NCBI GenBank assembly: GCA_023374025.1
Contig: SIJG01000166.1
Location: 62,001-126,000, forward strand
Source of the DNA: Heterodera schachtii
Taxonomy: Eukaryota; Nematoda; Chromadorea; Rhabditida; Heteroderidae
Direction: 5' to 3'
Length of the DNA: 64,000 nt
Each line of letters starts with the position of its first letter. Within the stretch, counting starts at the first letter, position 1. Positions 38,789 through 50,415 of the stretch are shown one piece after another. Made by a program: the position numbers and the translations under genes. The notes beneath the pieces are model-generated. The model was not told the origin of the DNA. It did not search any database and worked only from the letters and a program-made list of their open reading frames with translations.

Positions 38789-38984
38789 CCACCGTTTACA
38801 CACAGGACACTAATTAGGCCATTAAATGTTTGGCGATTAACTGATAAATTGTGTAAACAAATTTTCAAATTTTATCAGTTTGACAAAATCAGCAGTTTTG
38901 CTAGAAAATGAAGCAAATGAATTTACATTGGGGGTCGAATGGGCGCCGACCAAATGGGCGCCAGCCTGGCTGGTTTTTTTGGGG

Positions 38985-39255
38985 TATAACTCCTTTCATA
39001 GTTGGTCAAATTGAGCAATTTTAATACCATTCGATAGCTCAATTTGTTCTCTATTTACCTACAAAATTTCGACAAATTTGGTTGAATTTCAAAAAGGTTA
39101 CTATTAAAAACTTAAAAAACAGATTTTCCATACTTTTTTTGTCCTAACTTTTTTGAAATTCAACCGAAATTTTGAAATTTCGTAAGGAAATAAAGAACAC
39201 CTAGAGCTATCGAATGATATCAAAAATTCATTTAACTCGAACATCTATGAAAGAT
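38985..39255. repeat. Palindromic repeat with GAGCTATCGAATGAT words
   Basis: Two arms of about 110 bp around 39110 are reverse complements (CATTCGATAGCTC against GAGCTATCGAATG). The same words recur near 49415 and 49735, marking a dispersed family. Confidence 0.5.
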
Positions 39256-40210
39256 GTGATTCTCCAAAAATGATAAAAATAAAAATGATCTTTTTTTAAG
39301 AAAGCGATGATTAATGCGCAATAAATTTAATGGAAAAGAAAATCAAAATTAATTGTATGTAATTAGCAGTAAATTTGAATTGAATCTGCCAAATTTCATT
39401 ACGCTTTATCTGATTTTGTTTAACTTTTTAAATAAAAATGATCAAATAATTTATAAAATTAATTATTTATTTTAGTTTAAACCACAATTTTCATTGAGAA
39501 ATCAGCGATATAAATGTGAAAAAACCATCAAGAAATAAGAACATAATTAATTTTAATCTGACAAATTTTTTTAATTTCAAAAATTAAATTACTTTATTTT
39601 AAATTTAAAAAATTGAAAAAATGGTGAAAAGAAAAATGAAAAGCGAAATAATTTATAGGCATAAATAGAAGCAAAAATTGCGAAAAAAAATTCATTTCTC
39701 TGATGAGTAAACAACAGCCAAAAATGGACAAAAGCAAACAATTCTTTGGCCAAATAGTTTGGCAAACAGAAAAATAAATAAAATAAGACATCAATCTTTG
39801 TGCCGTTTGGCAAATGGTAACAAAATTCTAAATTTTATTACCCAAAATTTATTTATTTATTTTTTTGCCAAATTTTAGCGCAAATCAAATTTGGTCAACA
39901 ATGACAGTAAAATTTGAATAAAATTTACAAATATTCCTTATTAATAATAATAATTTATTTATTTATTTTTTTAAATTTTCAAAAATTCTTTTTTCCTAGC
40001 ATTTTTTTTTGTTTTAGAATTTTTGCGAAAAAATAATAATTAAAGAAATTATTTTTGAACAGAATAAAATTTATTTATTAAGAATTATTTAGCATAACAT
40101 AATCAAATATCAACAATTTTTACAGGGCTAGCAAGTATTGTTTTTTCAAAAATTCTCCGGTTTGTCATTATTTTTCAAAAAAAAAAACAAACAATTTGTG
40201 AGCAAAATTA

Positions 40211-41535
40211 TTAAATTGGCATTGGCATAACTTTGGCATTCTGTTGATTAACCACTTTGGCATTCTGTCCATACGGTCCGCCGTTTTTCTCTTCCTCATT
40301 TTGCTGCACAAATTTGTACGCCCGGTACACAATTGAATAGAGCCAAATTGAGACAATTGGGACCAAAATGTAAGGCCACAAATAAGAAAAGACAGTTGCA
40401 TGATTGCCTGTGAAATTTGGAATGAATTAATTAGTTAATTTTCTATAATTAATTATACTAATAAATATATAATAATAGGGATGGTCTCAGGATTTTGACT
40501 GGGGGCGCCGGGCGAAAAATTGATAATTTTGGCCATATTAGCAGATTTTCATCAACCAAAATGCTAATTCAACCAAAATGCTAATTTTTGTGGATTTTTG
40601 GAAAAATGGTAAAATTAGAGGGTGAGGTAGGCCTTGGAGGGGTTAGCAGCAAAGAAATTCGAAAATTTTCAGCAAAAAAAACTATTTAAAAACTTTTTGG
40701 AAAATTCTTTAATTGAAGGACCTAATTATAATAATTATTGGCAAATTTGTACACTTTACCGATTCTTGTAAATCGAATTATTCCGGCAATCTCTGTTAAG
40801 GCCAAAGAAATGGCCTAAAATATTAATTAATTAAATTCTAAAAATTAATGTTTGCCAAAATTACGGTAATGATCAAAAAATTATTTCCAAAAAGCATACG
40901 GTAATGACAAGAAATGGTCGATACATTTTGCTGGTTCTTTTTCTGCGAATTGCGCCAACAATTATCGGCACACTTCCGCACATAAACAAAATCCCCTTAA
41001 AAAGGGATAAATGAAATATTTGAAAAATGGAATTTAATTAATTTATTTTTTCTGAAGGATTTTGATCCGAAAATCACAATAGGTTGCTGAAAAGTGCCAA
41101 AATAGGTGTAAAAATGAAATTGACGGCATTTCTGTGCCGAACATTTTGCTTTTTATGTAATTTTGAGGAGAAAATTTTAACGACTTTCTTAGTCTAGAAA
41201 ATTATTTTCTTAAATTATTTTTTTTCATTTACAAAAAATAGTAAAAAAAATAAATAATAATTACCGAAATCAAATTAATAAAGTGGACTATGGAAATGCG
41301 GTAAAAAAATAAATTTATGGCACATAGAAAGTCAAAAAAGCCGGCCAACAAATAAATCCACGCGACGACAATGGAGCCCTGACAAATAAAATAAATTTAA
41401 TTATATTTTAATGACTCATTAACTTGGCACTAATTAACTAAGTTAATTAAGCATTAATATTTGGCCCACAGTTGTCACGTGAAAGCCGCACCAGCACATC
41501 CATTTGCTAGAGCAGCTATAACAACACATTTTCAT
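40211..41535 (-). CDS. Small four-transmembrane protein, LAPTM4-like, paralogue 2
   Basis: Exons in transcript order: 41470-41535, 41265-41378, 40900-40995, 40760-40814, 40211-40407; 175 residues with consistent phase. The start MKMCCYSCSSKWMCWCGFHV has more cysteines than paralogue 1. The helix 2 to 3 loop reads RRKRTSKMYRPF, and the tail ends KVMPMPI. Exon 5 is 12 nt shorter than in the paralogues, removing four residues of helix 3's end. This is the cleanest copy: no frame breaks or intron satellites. It sits in the same orientation and spacing as its siblings, and its 3' flank is also homologous to theirs, so whole transcription units were duplicated. Confidence 0.72.
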
Positions 41536-41812
41536 AATTACAACAAAGAATTGAAAGTTGTATAATCTGTAAAATTAACTGTTTAATTTGTAGTTAATAC
41601 AGAAAAAAAATGAGGAATTTTTTCAGCTTTAAATTTTATTAATTGACATTTTAAATGAAATTTGTTAAAAGAATTTAAAAATGAAAAATTTCAAAATTTT
41701 CATTTCGGTCAATTAATTGATTTGCTAATTGCACAATTTTGTAATTAATGTTTGTCGTTAATTGCTGTCCAAATTATTTAGTTTAACACATTATTTAAGC
41801 GCTAAAGATGGC

Positions 41813-41819
41813 CTTATCA
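41813..41819 (-). promoter_or_regulatory. TGATAAG GATA-type site upstream of paralogue 2
   Basis: Same motif and flanks, about 280 bp before the ATG, gene-sense orientation. Confidence 0.45.
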
Positions 41820-43226
41820 TCAACAATTGATACATATGACACTCACTAATTAGGCCATTAATTGTTTGGCGATTAGCTGAAAAATTTGAAAAATTTTTTA
41901 ATTTTATGAGTTTGGCAAAATCAACAATTTTGCGGTAAAATGAAGCAAATGAATATTTAAGGCAAAAGCTAATAAAAATGAAATTATAGAAAAGAAAACC
42001 AAAATTAATTGCATATAATTAATGGTAAATTTGAATTTTAATCTGCCAAATTTTGTTACGCTTTTTCTCTCATTTTGTGTATTTTCATTTTTAAATAAAA
42101 TTCTTTTTTAATATACATACAATTCTTTTTTTGCGTTCATTTTTTTGTTTTATAATTTTTGCGAAAAAATAATTATTTTAGAAATTAGTTTTTTTTTTTT
42201 TTGAAATTTATTAAACCCAATAAAAATTGAATAAAATTTATTTAGAAAAATAAAACAACATTAAATAACCAAGCATTAACAATTTTTACTGGGCTCACAA
42301 GTGTTTTTTTTTCTTCAAAAATATCCCCGACTTGTCCTTATTTTTTCAACAATTACAAAAATTTGTGAGCCCCTGTGATTTGTTCCATAATTCCATAAAA
42401 ATCAATGCAATTTTTAAATTGGCATTGGCATTGGCATCACTTTGGCATTCTGTCCATACGGTCCACCGTTTTTTTCTTCCTCATTTTTCTGCATAAATTT
42501 GTACTGCCCGGTACACAATTGAGTAGAGCCAAATTGAGATGATTAGTGGCAGCATGTAAGCCCACAAATAATAAAAGCCAAATACATGAGCGCCTAAAAT
42601 GATTGTTGGATTTTAATTATTTAATTTTCAAATAAACGATTAATTTTAACTAATGAGGCATAATGAAAAATAAAATAAATGCTAATGAGGACTGCTAATT
42701 AATGCGCGAAGAACCAACAAAATTTGTATATATTATAACTAAAAGATACAAAAAACCCAATATTTTCAAAGTTTTAACAAATTGATTTTAATTTCATAAT
42801 TTTAAAGAAATGACCAAAGTTAAAAAGGGAAATTTTCTATTTTTATGGATTTTTGAGAAATTTATTAATTTAATTAAATTTTAGATAAAAAAAAACTTGA
42901 AAAAACTCAAAATTATTTTAAAAAATATAATAAAAATAATAATTTATTTACCTAATAATTAGTTTCGGATAATTTATTTTCGAAATTTTCCCGAAAAGTA
43001 ATTTTTTGGTAAAAACAAATATAATTTTTTTAGAAAATTATTATTTGAAGCACTTAATTAGAATAAATAAATTAATTTTTTTTTTCTATATAAAATTTGA
43101 GAATTTCACTTACCGATTTTTATAAACAGTACTACTGTAGCAATGATTCCGGCAATCGCTGTTATGGCCAAAGAAATGGCCTAAAATTTAGGGGAAAAAA
43201 GATTAAATTAAATCAAAAAAATCATT

Positions 43227-43490
43227 GTTAAAAACATACGGTAATGATCAGAAATTATTGTCAAAAACTTACGGTAATGATCAGAAATTATTGCCAAAAA
43301 ACATACGGTAATGATCAGAAATTATTGTCAAAAACTTACGGTAATGATCAGAAATTATTGTCAAAAACTTACGGTAATGATCAGAAATTATTGTCAAAAA
43401 CTTACGGTAATGATCAGAAATTATTGTCAAAAACTTACGGTAATGATCAGAAATTATTGCCAAAAACATACGGTAGTGATCAGAAATGGT
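43227..43490. repeat. 33 bp tandem repeat adjoining an exon donor
   Basis: About eight units of 33 bp containing CGGTAATGATCAG run directly from the donor of the exon at 43472 into the intron of four-transmembrane paralogue 3. The sibling genes have only one or two units. Each unit carries, on the gene strand, ATTACC followed by GTAAGT or GTATGT. Confidence 0.85.
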
Positions 43491-44099
43491 CGATACATTT
43501 TGCTGGTCCTTTTTCCGCGCATTTCGCCAACAATTATCGGCACACTTCCGCACAAAAACAAAATTGCCTTAAAAATGGGTAAATGAAATATTTGAAAAAA
43601 AAAAAAAAAAAATTAAATTAATTATTATTAGTGACAGATTTTGGTACGGTAATCACAAAAAACGGTAAAAGATTAAAAAAGAATTGAAAATAAATTAAAT
43701 TAAGTTTCGGTGATCAAATTTGGTGCGAAAATCGTAAAAATTGGTTACATCAAAAAATAGGTTGCTGAACAGTGCCCAAAATAAGTGTAAAAAAGAATTA
43801 GAAATTGGTGGCATTTCTGCCGAAACTATTTTTAAAAGTTCTCTCTGAATTATTATTATTTTTTAAAATTTTAAACAAAAATTTTAAAAATTCTTTAAAA
43901 AAAAAAAAAAATTATTTTCTTAAAATTTTTTGGCAGCAGCAAAAATACAAAAATAAAAAACCATAAATTACCGAAATCCAATTAAAAATGTGCAATATGG
44001 AAAAGGAATGAACAGCAGATGCTATGACAGTTAGAAAGCCAAGAATGCCGGCCAACAAATAAATCCACGCGACAATGAGAGAACCCTGACAATTAATGA

Positions 44100-45010
44100 G
44101 GCATTAATTAATTAATTTGGCGAGTGATCTCTGATTTTAATAATTTATTATTTAGGCATTAATTAATTAATTAATTAATCAATTAGGCAATGAGCCATGC
44201 CAAATAATTTAATCAAATTTTAATGATACATTAATTGACATTAATTAATTAATTATTAATTAATTAATTTGGCGAGTGATCTCTGATTTTAATAATTTAT
44301 TATTTAGGCATTAATTAATTAATTAATTAATCAATTAGGCAATGAGCCATGCCAAATAATTTAATCAAATTTTAATGATACATTAATTGACATTAATTAA
44401 TTAATTATTAATTAATTAATTTGGCGAGTGATCTCTGATTTTAATAATTTATTATTTAGGCATTAATTAATTAATTAATTAATCAATTAGGCAATGAGCC
44501 CTGACAAATAATAAAATCAAATTTTAATGATACATTAATTGACATTAATTAATTAATTATTAATTAATTAATTTGGCGAGTGATCTCTGATTTTAATAAT
44601 TTATTATTTAGGCATTAATTAATTAATTAATTAATCAATTAGGCAATGAGCCATGCCAAATAATTTAATCAAATTTTAATGATACATTAATTGACATTAA
44701 TTAATTAATTATTAATTAATTAATTTGGCGAGTGATCTCTGATTTTAATGATTTATTATTTAGGCATTAATTAATTAATTAATTAATCAATTAGGCAATG
44801 AGCCATGCCAAATAATTTAATCAAATTTTAATGATACATTAATTGACATTAATTAATTAATTAATTAATTTGGCGAGTGATCTCTGATTTTAATGATTTA
44901 TTATTTAGGCATTAATTAATTAATCAATTAGGCAATGAGCCATGACAAATAATTTAATCAAATTTTAATGATACATTAATTGACATTAATTAATTAATTA
45001 ATTATTAATT
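44100..45010. repeat. About 152 bp satellite, six copies
   Basis: The word GGCGAGTGATCTCTG occurs at about 44119, 44271, 44423, 44575, 44727 and 44872. Units are rich in ATTAATTA and fill intron 1 of four-transmembrane paralogue 3. The last units are shorter. Confidence 0.85.
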
Positions 45011-45262
45011 AATTAATATTTGGCCCACAGTTGTCACGTGAAAGCCGCACCAGCACATCCATTGCTAGAGCAGCTATAACAGCACATTTTCATGCTTACA
45101 GCAAAGATTTAAAGCTGTAAAATAAATATTTGTTAAAATTAAAAAAGAATGAAAATTTTTCATTTAGGTCTAATGATCTGTTAATTGCAATTAATTAAAT
45201 GTTCTTAATTGTTGTCCGAATTCATTTGTTGAAACTCATTATTTAAGGGCCAAATTAGTGGC

Positions 45263-45269
45263 CTTATCA
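45263..45269 (-). promoter_or_regulatory. TGATAAG GATA-type site upstream of paralogue 3
   Basis: Same motif and flanks, about 170 bp before the ATG, gene-sense orientation; retained although the coding part is frameshifted. Confidence 0.42.
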
Positions 45270-45858
45270 TCACCGTTGACATATATCTTATGACACTAAT
45301 TAGGCCATTATTTGTTTAATGATCAAATGATTAATTGTGAAAAAAGAATTAAATTTGATGAGGTTGACAAAATCAACAATTTTACTGCAAAAAGCTGATA
45401 AAAACGAAGATATTCTTTTTTTTGGACGGAAGCAATGAATGAGTCATAAATTTTGTAAATAAAAAATCAAATATTAAACCATTGATACATATGACCCTAA
45501 TTAGGCGATTATTTGTTTAGTGATTAACTCATAATTGTGAAAAAAGAAATTAAATTTTCTGAATTTGACAAAATCAGCACTTTCACTGCAAAATGAACCA
45601 AATAAATTTAAGGCAAAAGCTGATAAAAACGAAGATATTCTTTTTTTGGACGTAAGGAAATAATGAGTCATAATTTATGACTCAAAATAAAAAAATCAAA
45701 AATTAAAACTTGTCTATTATGTAATCACATAAATTGAATTTGAATTTGCCAAAATTAAATAAAATGATAAATGGTTTTAAATTTTAATTTTTCATAATAT
45801 TTTTTTTTTCACCGATAGAAAATTGGAAAAAACATCAAGAAATAACAACGTTAATTAA

Positions 45859-46956
45859 TAGGGCTTCCTTTTTTAGGCAAATGCCTAAAATTTTGCGCAA
45901 TTGATACGCAAAGATAAGCACAAAAACCAGGGTAGCGCCAGATTAAAATTTTCAAAAGCCTCATTTGGCATGCAAAAAAAAACATCTCATTTTGGGTCAA
46001 GAAGCCTCATTTTTACAAAAATTAGTCAAAACACGTTTAAAATGTTCAAATGTTATATTTTTGATTGTCCATGATCAATTTGAGCATTTTTTTTGTTGTT
46101 AGAAATAAGCATTTTTTGGGATTCTGAACATGAAAAATGAAGTTGATTTTTTTGCGGGCTTTTTCCAAAAAACTTTTGGGGAACAGGGGGTCCGGCGGTG
46201 CCGATAGGCGCCGCCGGGAAAAATTTTGTAATTTTCAATGCGATTTGTTAACCGATTTTGTCCGAAAAATGAGCAAATTTTGCGATTTTGAGCAAATTTT
46301 TGCTTGTAAATTAAGAATTTTACGGTCAGGCGGTGCCGAAAGCGCCGCCGGCGGAAAAATTAAGAATTTTGACCATATTTTTAGCATATTTTCATTAAAA
46401 AAAATTTTTCTTTTCGGTTTTTCTCAAAAAACCACAAAAAGGCTCAAAATTCTCAAAAAACCACAAAAAGCCTCAAAGCCTCATTGTGAAAATTTAGCCT
46501 CATTGACCTATCAAAAAACCACAAAATGAGGCTAAAGCCTCACATCTGCGAGTGCCCCTATTTTAGGATTTTCGAAAAAATCATTAACAAAAATGCAATA
46601 AAAACGAAAACACACGCCGACGAAATGTTCCAAAAATTTCATACCCTAAGAATTGAAAAAATTTTTAAAAAATTGACCCCAAAATTTAATATTTTTTCTT
46701 AATAAAAATTTTTGGTTTAAAAATTTGTTCTTATTCGGAAAAAAACTTTAATTTATTTAATAATTTCATTTACAATTGAAATATTTATGTTTTTACGTGT
46801 TTAATACCCTAAAAAGCATTAATAACAAATTTTATTTGCCTATTTTAGTGCCTATTCAGGGATTTTTGTGCCTATTTAAGGCCTATTTTGTGATTTTTTT
46901 TATGCCTTTTTAGGTCCATATTTCGCGATTTTTTGTGCCTAAAAAAGGAAGCCCTA
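45859..46956. mobile_element. hAT-like non-autonomous element
   Basis: The ends are TAGGGCTTCCTTTTTTAGGC and its reverse complement, flanked by the 8 bp target duplication TTAATTAA (45851-45858 and 46957-46964). An 8 bp duplication with a TAGGG terminus is typical of the hAT superfamily. There is no transposase. A GC-rich hairpin lies at 46189-46218. Confidence 0.75.
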
Positions 46957-47773
46957 TTAATTAATTTCATTAAATAATTTTTCTTTGGCAAATTTTACTT
47001 TCAAAAATTAAAAAAAAAAAATTTTTTTTTCTAACTGATCAGGGTCAGGGCTATAAATTGTATGATTTTGCATATTTTTTTGCACATTTGTTATAAAGGA
47101 AGGGGCCCAAAAATAGCATTTCTACGTTAAAATTTTTGATTTAATGAAGCTTTTTAGCGCATATAAATGCATATTTTGGGGTTTTCGAGAATAAATGCAT
47201 ATTTCGACATTTAAATTTTTTAATTTGTTTTAGGCGCCAAATATAAAAAACGAGAAAAAAGTTGCTAATAACTAAAGAGTGCTCAGTTTTCAGCACAAAA
47301 AATCACCGTTTAAGCACTGTAAACAGCACCAAATTTTTCCAAAATAAGCATGAAAAAAGCACAAAAAAGGCAAAATCAGCCACAAAATATTGGAAAAAAA
47401 GCATAAAATTAAGGGATTTAAGGCACAAAAAATTTAAAAAAGGCTCTCCCTGATTCTAAAAAACCTCCAAAATAGGTGCTAAAAATGGTAATGCGATTTT
47501 TGGAGATGAATTATTTGTGATAAAATTTTTCATTTCTTAGGGGTGTATTTTTCGTTTTTTATTGCATTTTTGTTAATAAATTTTTTGAAAATTGCTGAAA
47601 ATATTTTAGAAAATTCCTCAAAATGATGAAACAGCACAAAAAAAAAGCAACCAAAATGTCAAATCAGCACAAAAATCAAAAAAAAAAATCGAGAAATCAC
47701 CAAAAATCAGCATCAAAAAATTGGACTTAGAAGCCTCAAACCAAGTTAGAAATGCGTTTTTCATGCTTATTAA

Positions 47774-48440
47774 TAGGGTTGGGAATTATATGGATATAAA
47801 ATCGAAAAATATGGCCATAAAATATGGACAAAAAATCGCGAAATATGGACATAAAATGGCAAAAATATGGACATAAATTTTTCCAAATTGATGGTATAAT
47901 TTATCAAAATTTCTTCAAATTTGTTAAATATATAGTAAACCCTTCAAAAATGGCTAAATATGATATTAAAAATCATTTTAAATGAAAAAAACATGATAAA
48001 GCTAAAATTTACTCATTTTTAGCGAAAAATGAACCCAAAAAGCGAAATTTTGCTTTTTCTGCTTATTTTTGACACAAAATTAACAATTTTTAAGAAAATT
48101 TAAATTTTTCCAATATTCTCTGGAAAAATTTTGTGAAAAACTGATTTTTTTTTTGAAAAATTTTCCATTTTTTGAGGTCAAAAAGGCAAATTTATCTGTT
48201 GGGGCCGTTCTATTAGAGGTTTTTTGGAAAAATGCCAAAATATGGGCATAAAATATGTACATAAATGCCAAAATATGGAAAAATATGGAAATATGGACAT
48301 AAATCGCGAAATATGGAAAATATGGATATAGAAATCTATCCTAGGAGCTTCAAACCAAGTTAAAAACATGTTTTTCGTGCGTTTAAGGCCTCCCACAGTC
48401 CAGGAAAAAAATATGGATTTCCATATAATTCCCAACCCTA
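47774..48440. mobile_element. hAT-like MITE with ATATGGACATAAA words
   Basis: The ends are TAGGGTTGGGAATTATATGG and its reverse complement. The flanks CTTATTAA and CTTATTAT match at 7 of 8 positions as a target duplication. The subterminal parts are degenerate repeats of ATATGGACATAAA. Confidence 0.72.
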
Positions 48441-49839
48441 CTTATTATCATACCCCAAGTTAGCAACAAAAAAAAAAACCGCATATATTAACTAAAACTA
48501 GCTGAACAACAACAGAAAACAAAATGTTTTTCATGCGTTTCAGGAGGCCATAGGGAGTTCAGGAAAATTAAAAAAAAATTATAAATTGGAGCCCTAGTCA
48601 TTAGAAAAGTGGTGAATGCCAAAAAAAAATTTCCTCGAGTGAAAAATGCTAGGAAAATTATTGGACTCCTTTTAAAGAATTACTAAGCAGTTCTTCAATT
48701 TATTTTATTTTTAAAGTTATATTTGTTTTTTCCATTAGTAATTATTAGGGATGCGATTTTTAGGCACCAAAAAAACGCGAAATAGGCATTAAATAGGCAC
48801 AAAAACCCTCGAATAGGCATTAAAATAGACAAATAAAATTTTTTTATTAACGTTTTTTAGGTGGTAAATCACGTAAAAATTAATCAAAAAACTTAATTTT
48901 GCTTATGTTCCAATTGTTTTAAAGTTTTTTCGAATAAGTACAAATTTTTAGCAAAAATTTATAGCATAAAAAAATATTAAATTCGATGATCAATTTTTTT
49001 TAAATTTTTTTCAATTCTTAGGGGTGTATTTTCTGAATTTTTTTTTAGGGGGTCATTCTCAGGGGGGTGTGTTTTCTTTTTTATTGCATTTTTTTTAAGG
49101 ATTTTTTCAAAAATCCTTAAATAGGCACCTTAGGCACAAAGACTCAAAAATAGGCAAAGTTTTGGCAGTTTTTAAGGCATATTTTAGTGCATATTTGGGC
49201 ATTTTTCGGGTTTTTAGAGCATATTTGAGGGAATTTTTATATTTTATGATCTAAAAGTTTTTTTCGCATATCCTGCAAAATTTTTAAAAAATTCATTAAG
49301 TTTCAAGAAAGTTATAACCAAAAATGTTCAAAAAAAAGACTTTTTGAGTTTCCCAGGTCATAACTTTTTTATAAACCCAATGAATTTTTTTGAAATTTTG
49401 CAAGAAAACACTTAGAGCTACCGAAAGATAGCAAGATTTTAAAATTTGTTTTAACGCTTATGGGTTTTAGAAATTTTTTTGAAATTCTAAGTTTTCCATT
49501 ATTTAAAATTTTTTTTTTGCAAAATTTATTCAAAAATTTTTAAGAAAGTGCTTTCAATAAATAAATAGAAAACAAAAAAATTTTTGGGCCATGAATATTA
49601 TATTATAATATTTTAGTGCATATTTTATGCGCATGTTTTGGCATTTTTAGTGCATACAAATTTGTAACCCTAGTCATACTTTTCTGAACTTAACAAAATT
49701 TTTTGAAATTTTTAGGCTAATAAAAAACACTTAGGCCTATCGAATGATATCAAGAATTAAAATATGGTTGTTTTTCAAAGTTACAAGCAAAAACTTTCCC
49801 ATTTTGATGGTTTTTTCACCCATGAGTGGCACGGTCACA

Positions 49840-50041
49840 ATCCATTTGGGCTACTCGAGATTATCGGTCTCGACTCTCGAGTTGAGAAATTTCCCGGTTT
49901 TTTTTTTGGGGGGGGGGGGGTCTCGGTCTCAAATCCTTCTCGATATTCTGGGTCTCGGTCTCGACTCTCGGGGGTGTCAATTCAATGGTCTCAGTATTGT
50001 TTCTCGAGTCACGGAAAATTTCGCCTCTCGAGCAGCCCTAT
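49840..50041. repeat. CTCGAG/GGTCTCG word array
   Basis: The words CTCGAGA, GGTCTCGACTC and CTCTCGAG recur and the end reads GAGCAGCCCTA. The same words form part of the inverted arms at 31105-31200 and 32314-32425, and a looser version is at 1300-1510. A G12 tract is included. Confidence 0.6.
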
Positions 50042-50415
50042 TTTTTAATGCTAAATTCGTCTTTTCCCAAAAATTAATTTAAAAAAAATTGGCATAACAG
50101 AAGTCAAACATTTATCAATTTGTCCAGGGCTTGCATGTATTCTTTTTTCAAATATTTTCCTTATTTTCGATTGTCGAACATAATAGCATAAGTAATTTGA
50201 TCAAATTTTTGTAACAAAATTTATTTAAAATGGGTTTTCGGCACCATCGGGCCTCCAAATTTATGAAAAAATGACATTTTTAATGAAAATCATTTTTTAG
50301 GTCTTCAATTTGTCCATATTTTTCAGAAAAAAAAGTTGAGCTCCTCATTTTTCCATAATTCCATAAAACATGAATTCGATCATTAAATCACATTGGCATT
50401 GGCACATTCTGTTGG

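Larger units (their letters stand above)
42414..45093 (-). pseudogene. LAPTM4-like paralogue 3 with two frameshifts
   Basis: Exons in transcript order: 45029-45093, 43972-44085, 43472-43567, 43114-43180, 42414-42593. Exon 1 is 65 nt instead of 66: a base is missing in the codons for KW, which brings in a stop within ten codons. The last exon has one extra base (CGGGCAGTAC against CGGGCGTAC), which truncates the tail after VYRA. The other exons are intact, including FLCGSVPIIVG and RGKRTSKMYRPF. Two satellites inflate the introns (43227-43490 and 44100-45010). Either a recent pseudogene or a gene with two base-calling errors; two independent breaks favour decay. Confidence 0.7.
46957..50415. 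other. Transposon-rich spacer between paralogues 3 and 4
   Basis: Apart from the MITE at 47774 and the word arrays noted, this is AT-rich DNA with degenerate AGGCA/TGCCT words and a GAGCTACCGAAAGAT palindromic repeat near 49250-49790. No gene supported. Confidence 0.5.

Noticed and set aside
43227..43490. Regular 33 bp repeats that could suggest a CRISPR array
   Set aside because: The repeats are contiguous with no unique spacers, and the DNA is eukaryotic.
43244..43586. Open frames with MIRNYCQK-type repeats on both strands
   Set aside because: These are translations of the 33 bp intron satellite in the tetraspan paralogue; they disappear in sibling genes.
45928..46553. A second MITE nested in the 45859 element (CAGGGTAGCGCC to GAGTGCCCCTA)
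   Set aside because: The ends are only partly complementary and no target duplication was found, so it was not listed as a feature.
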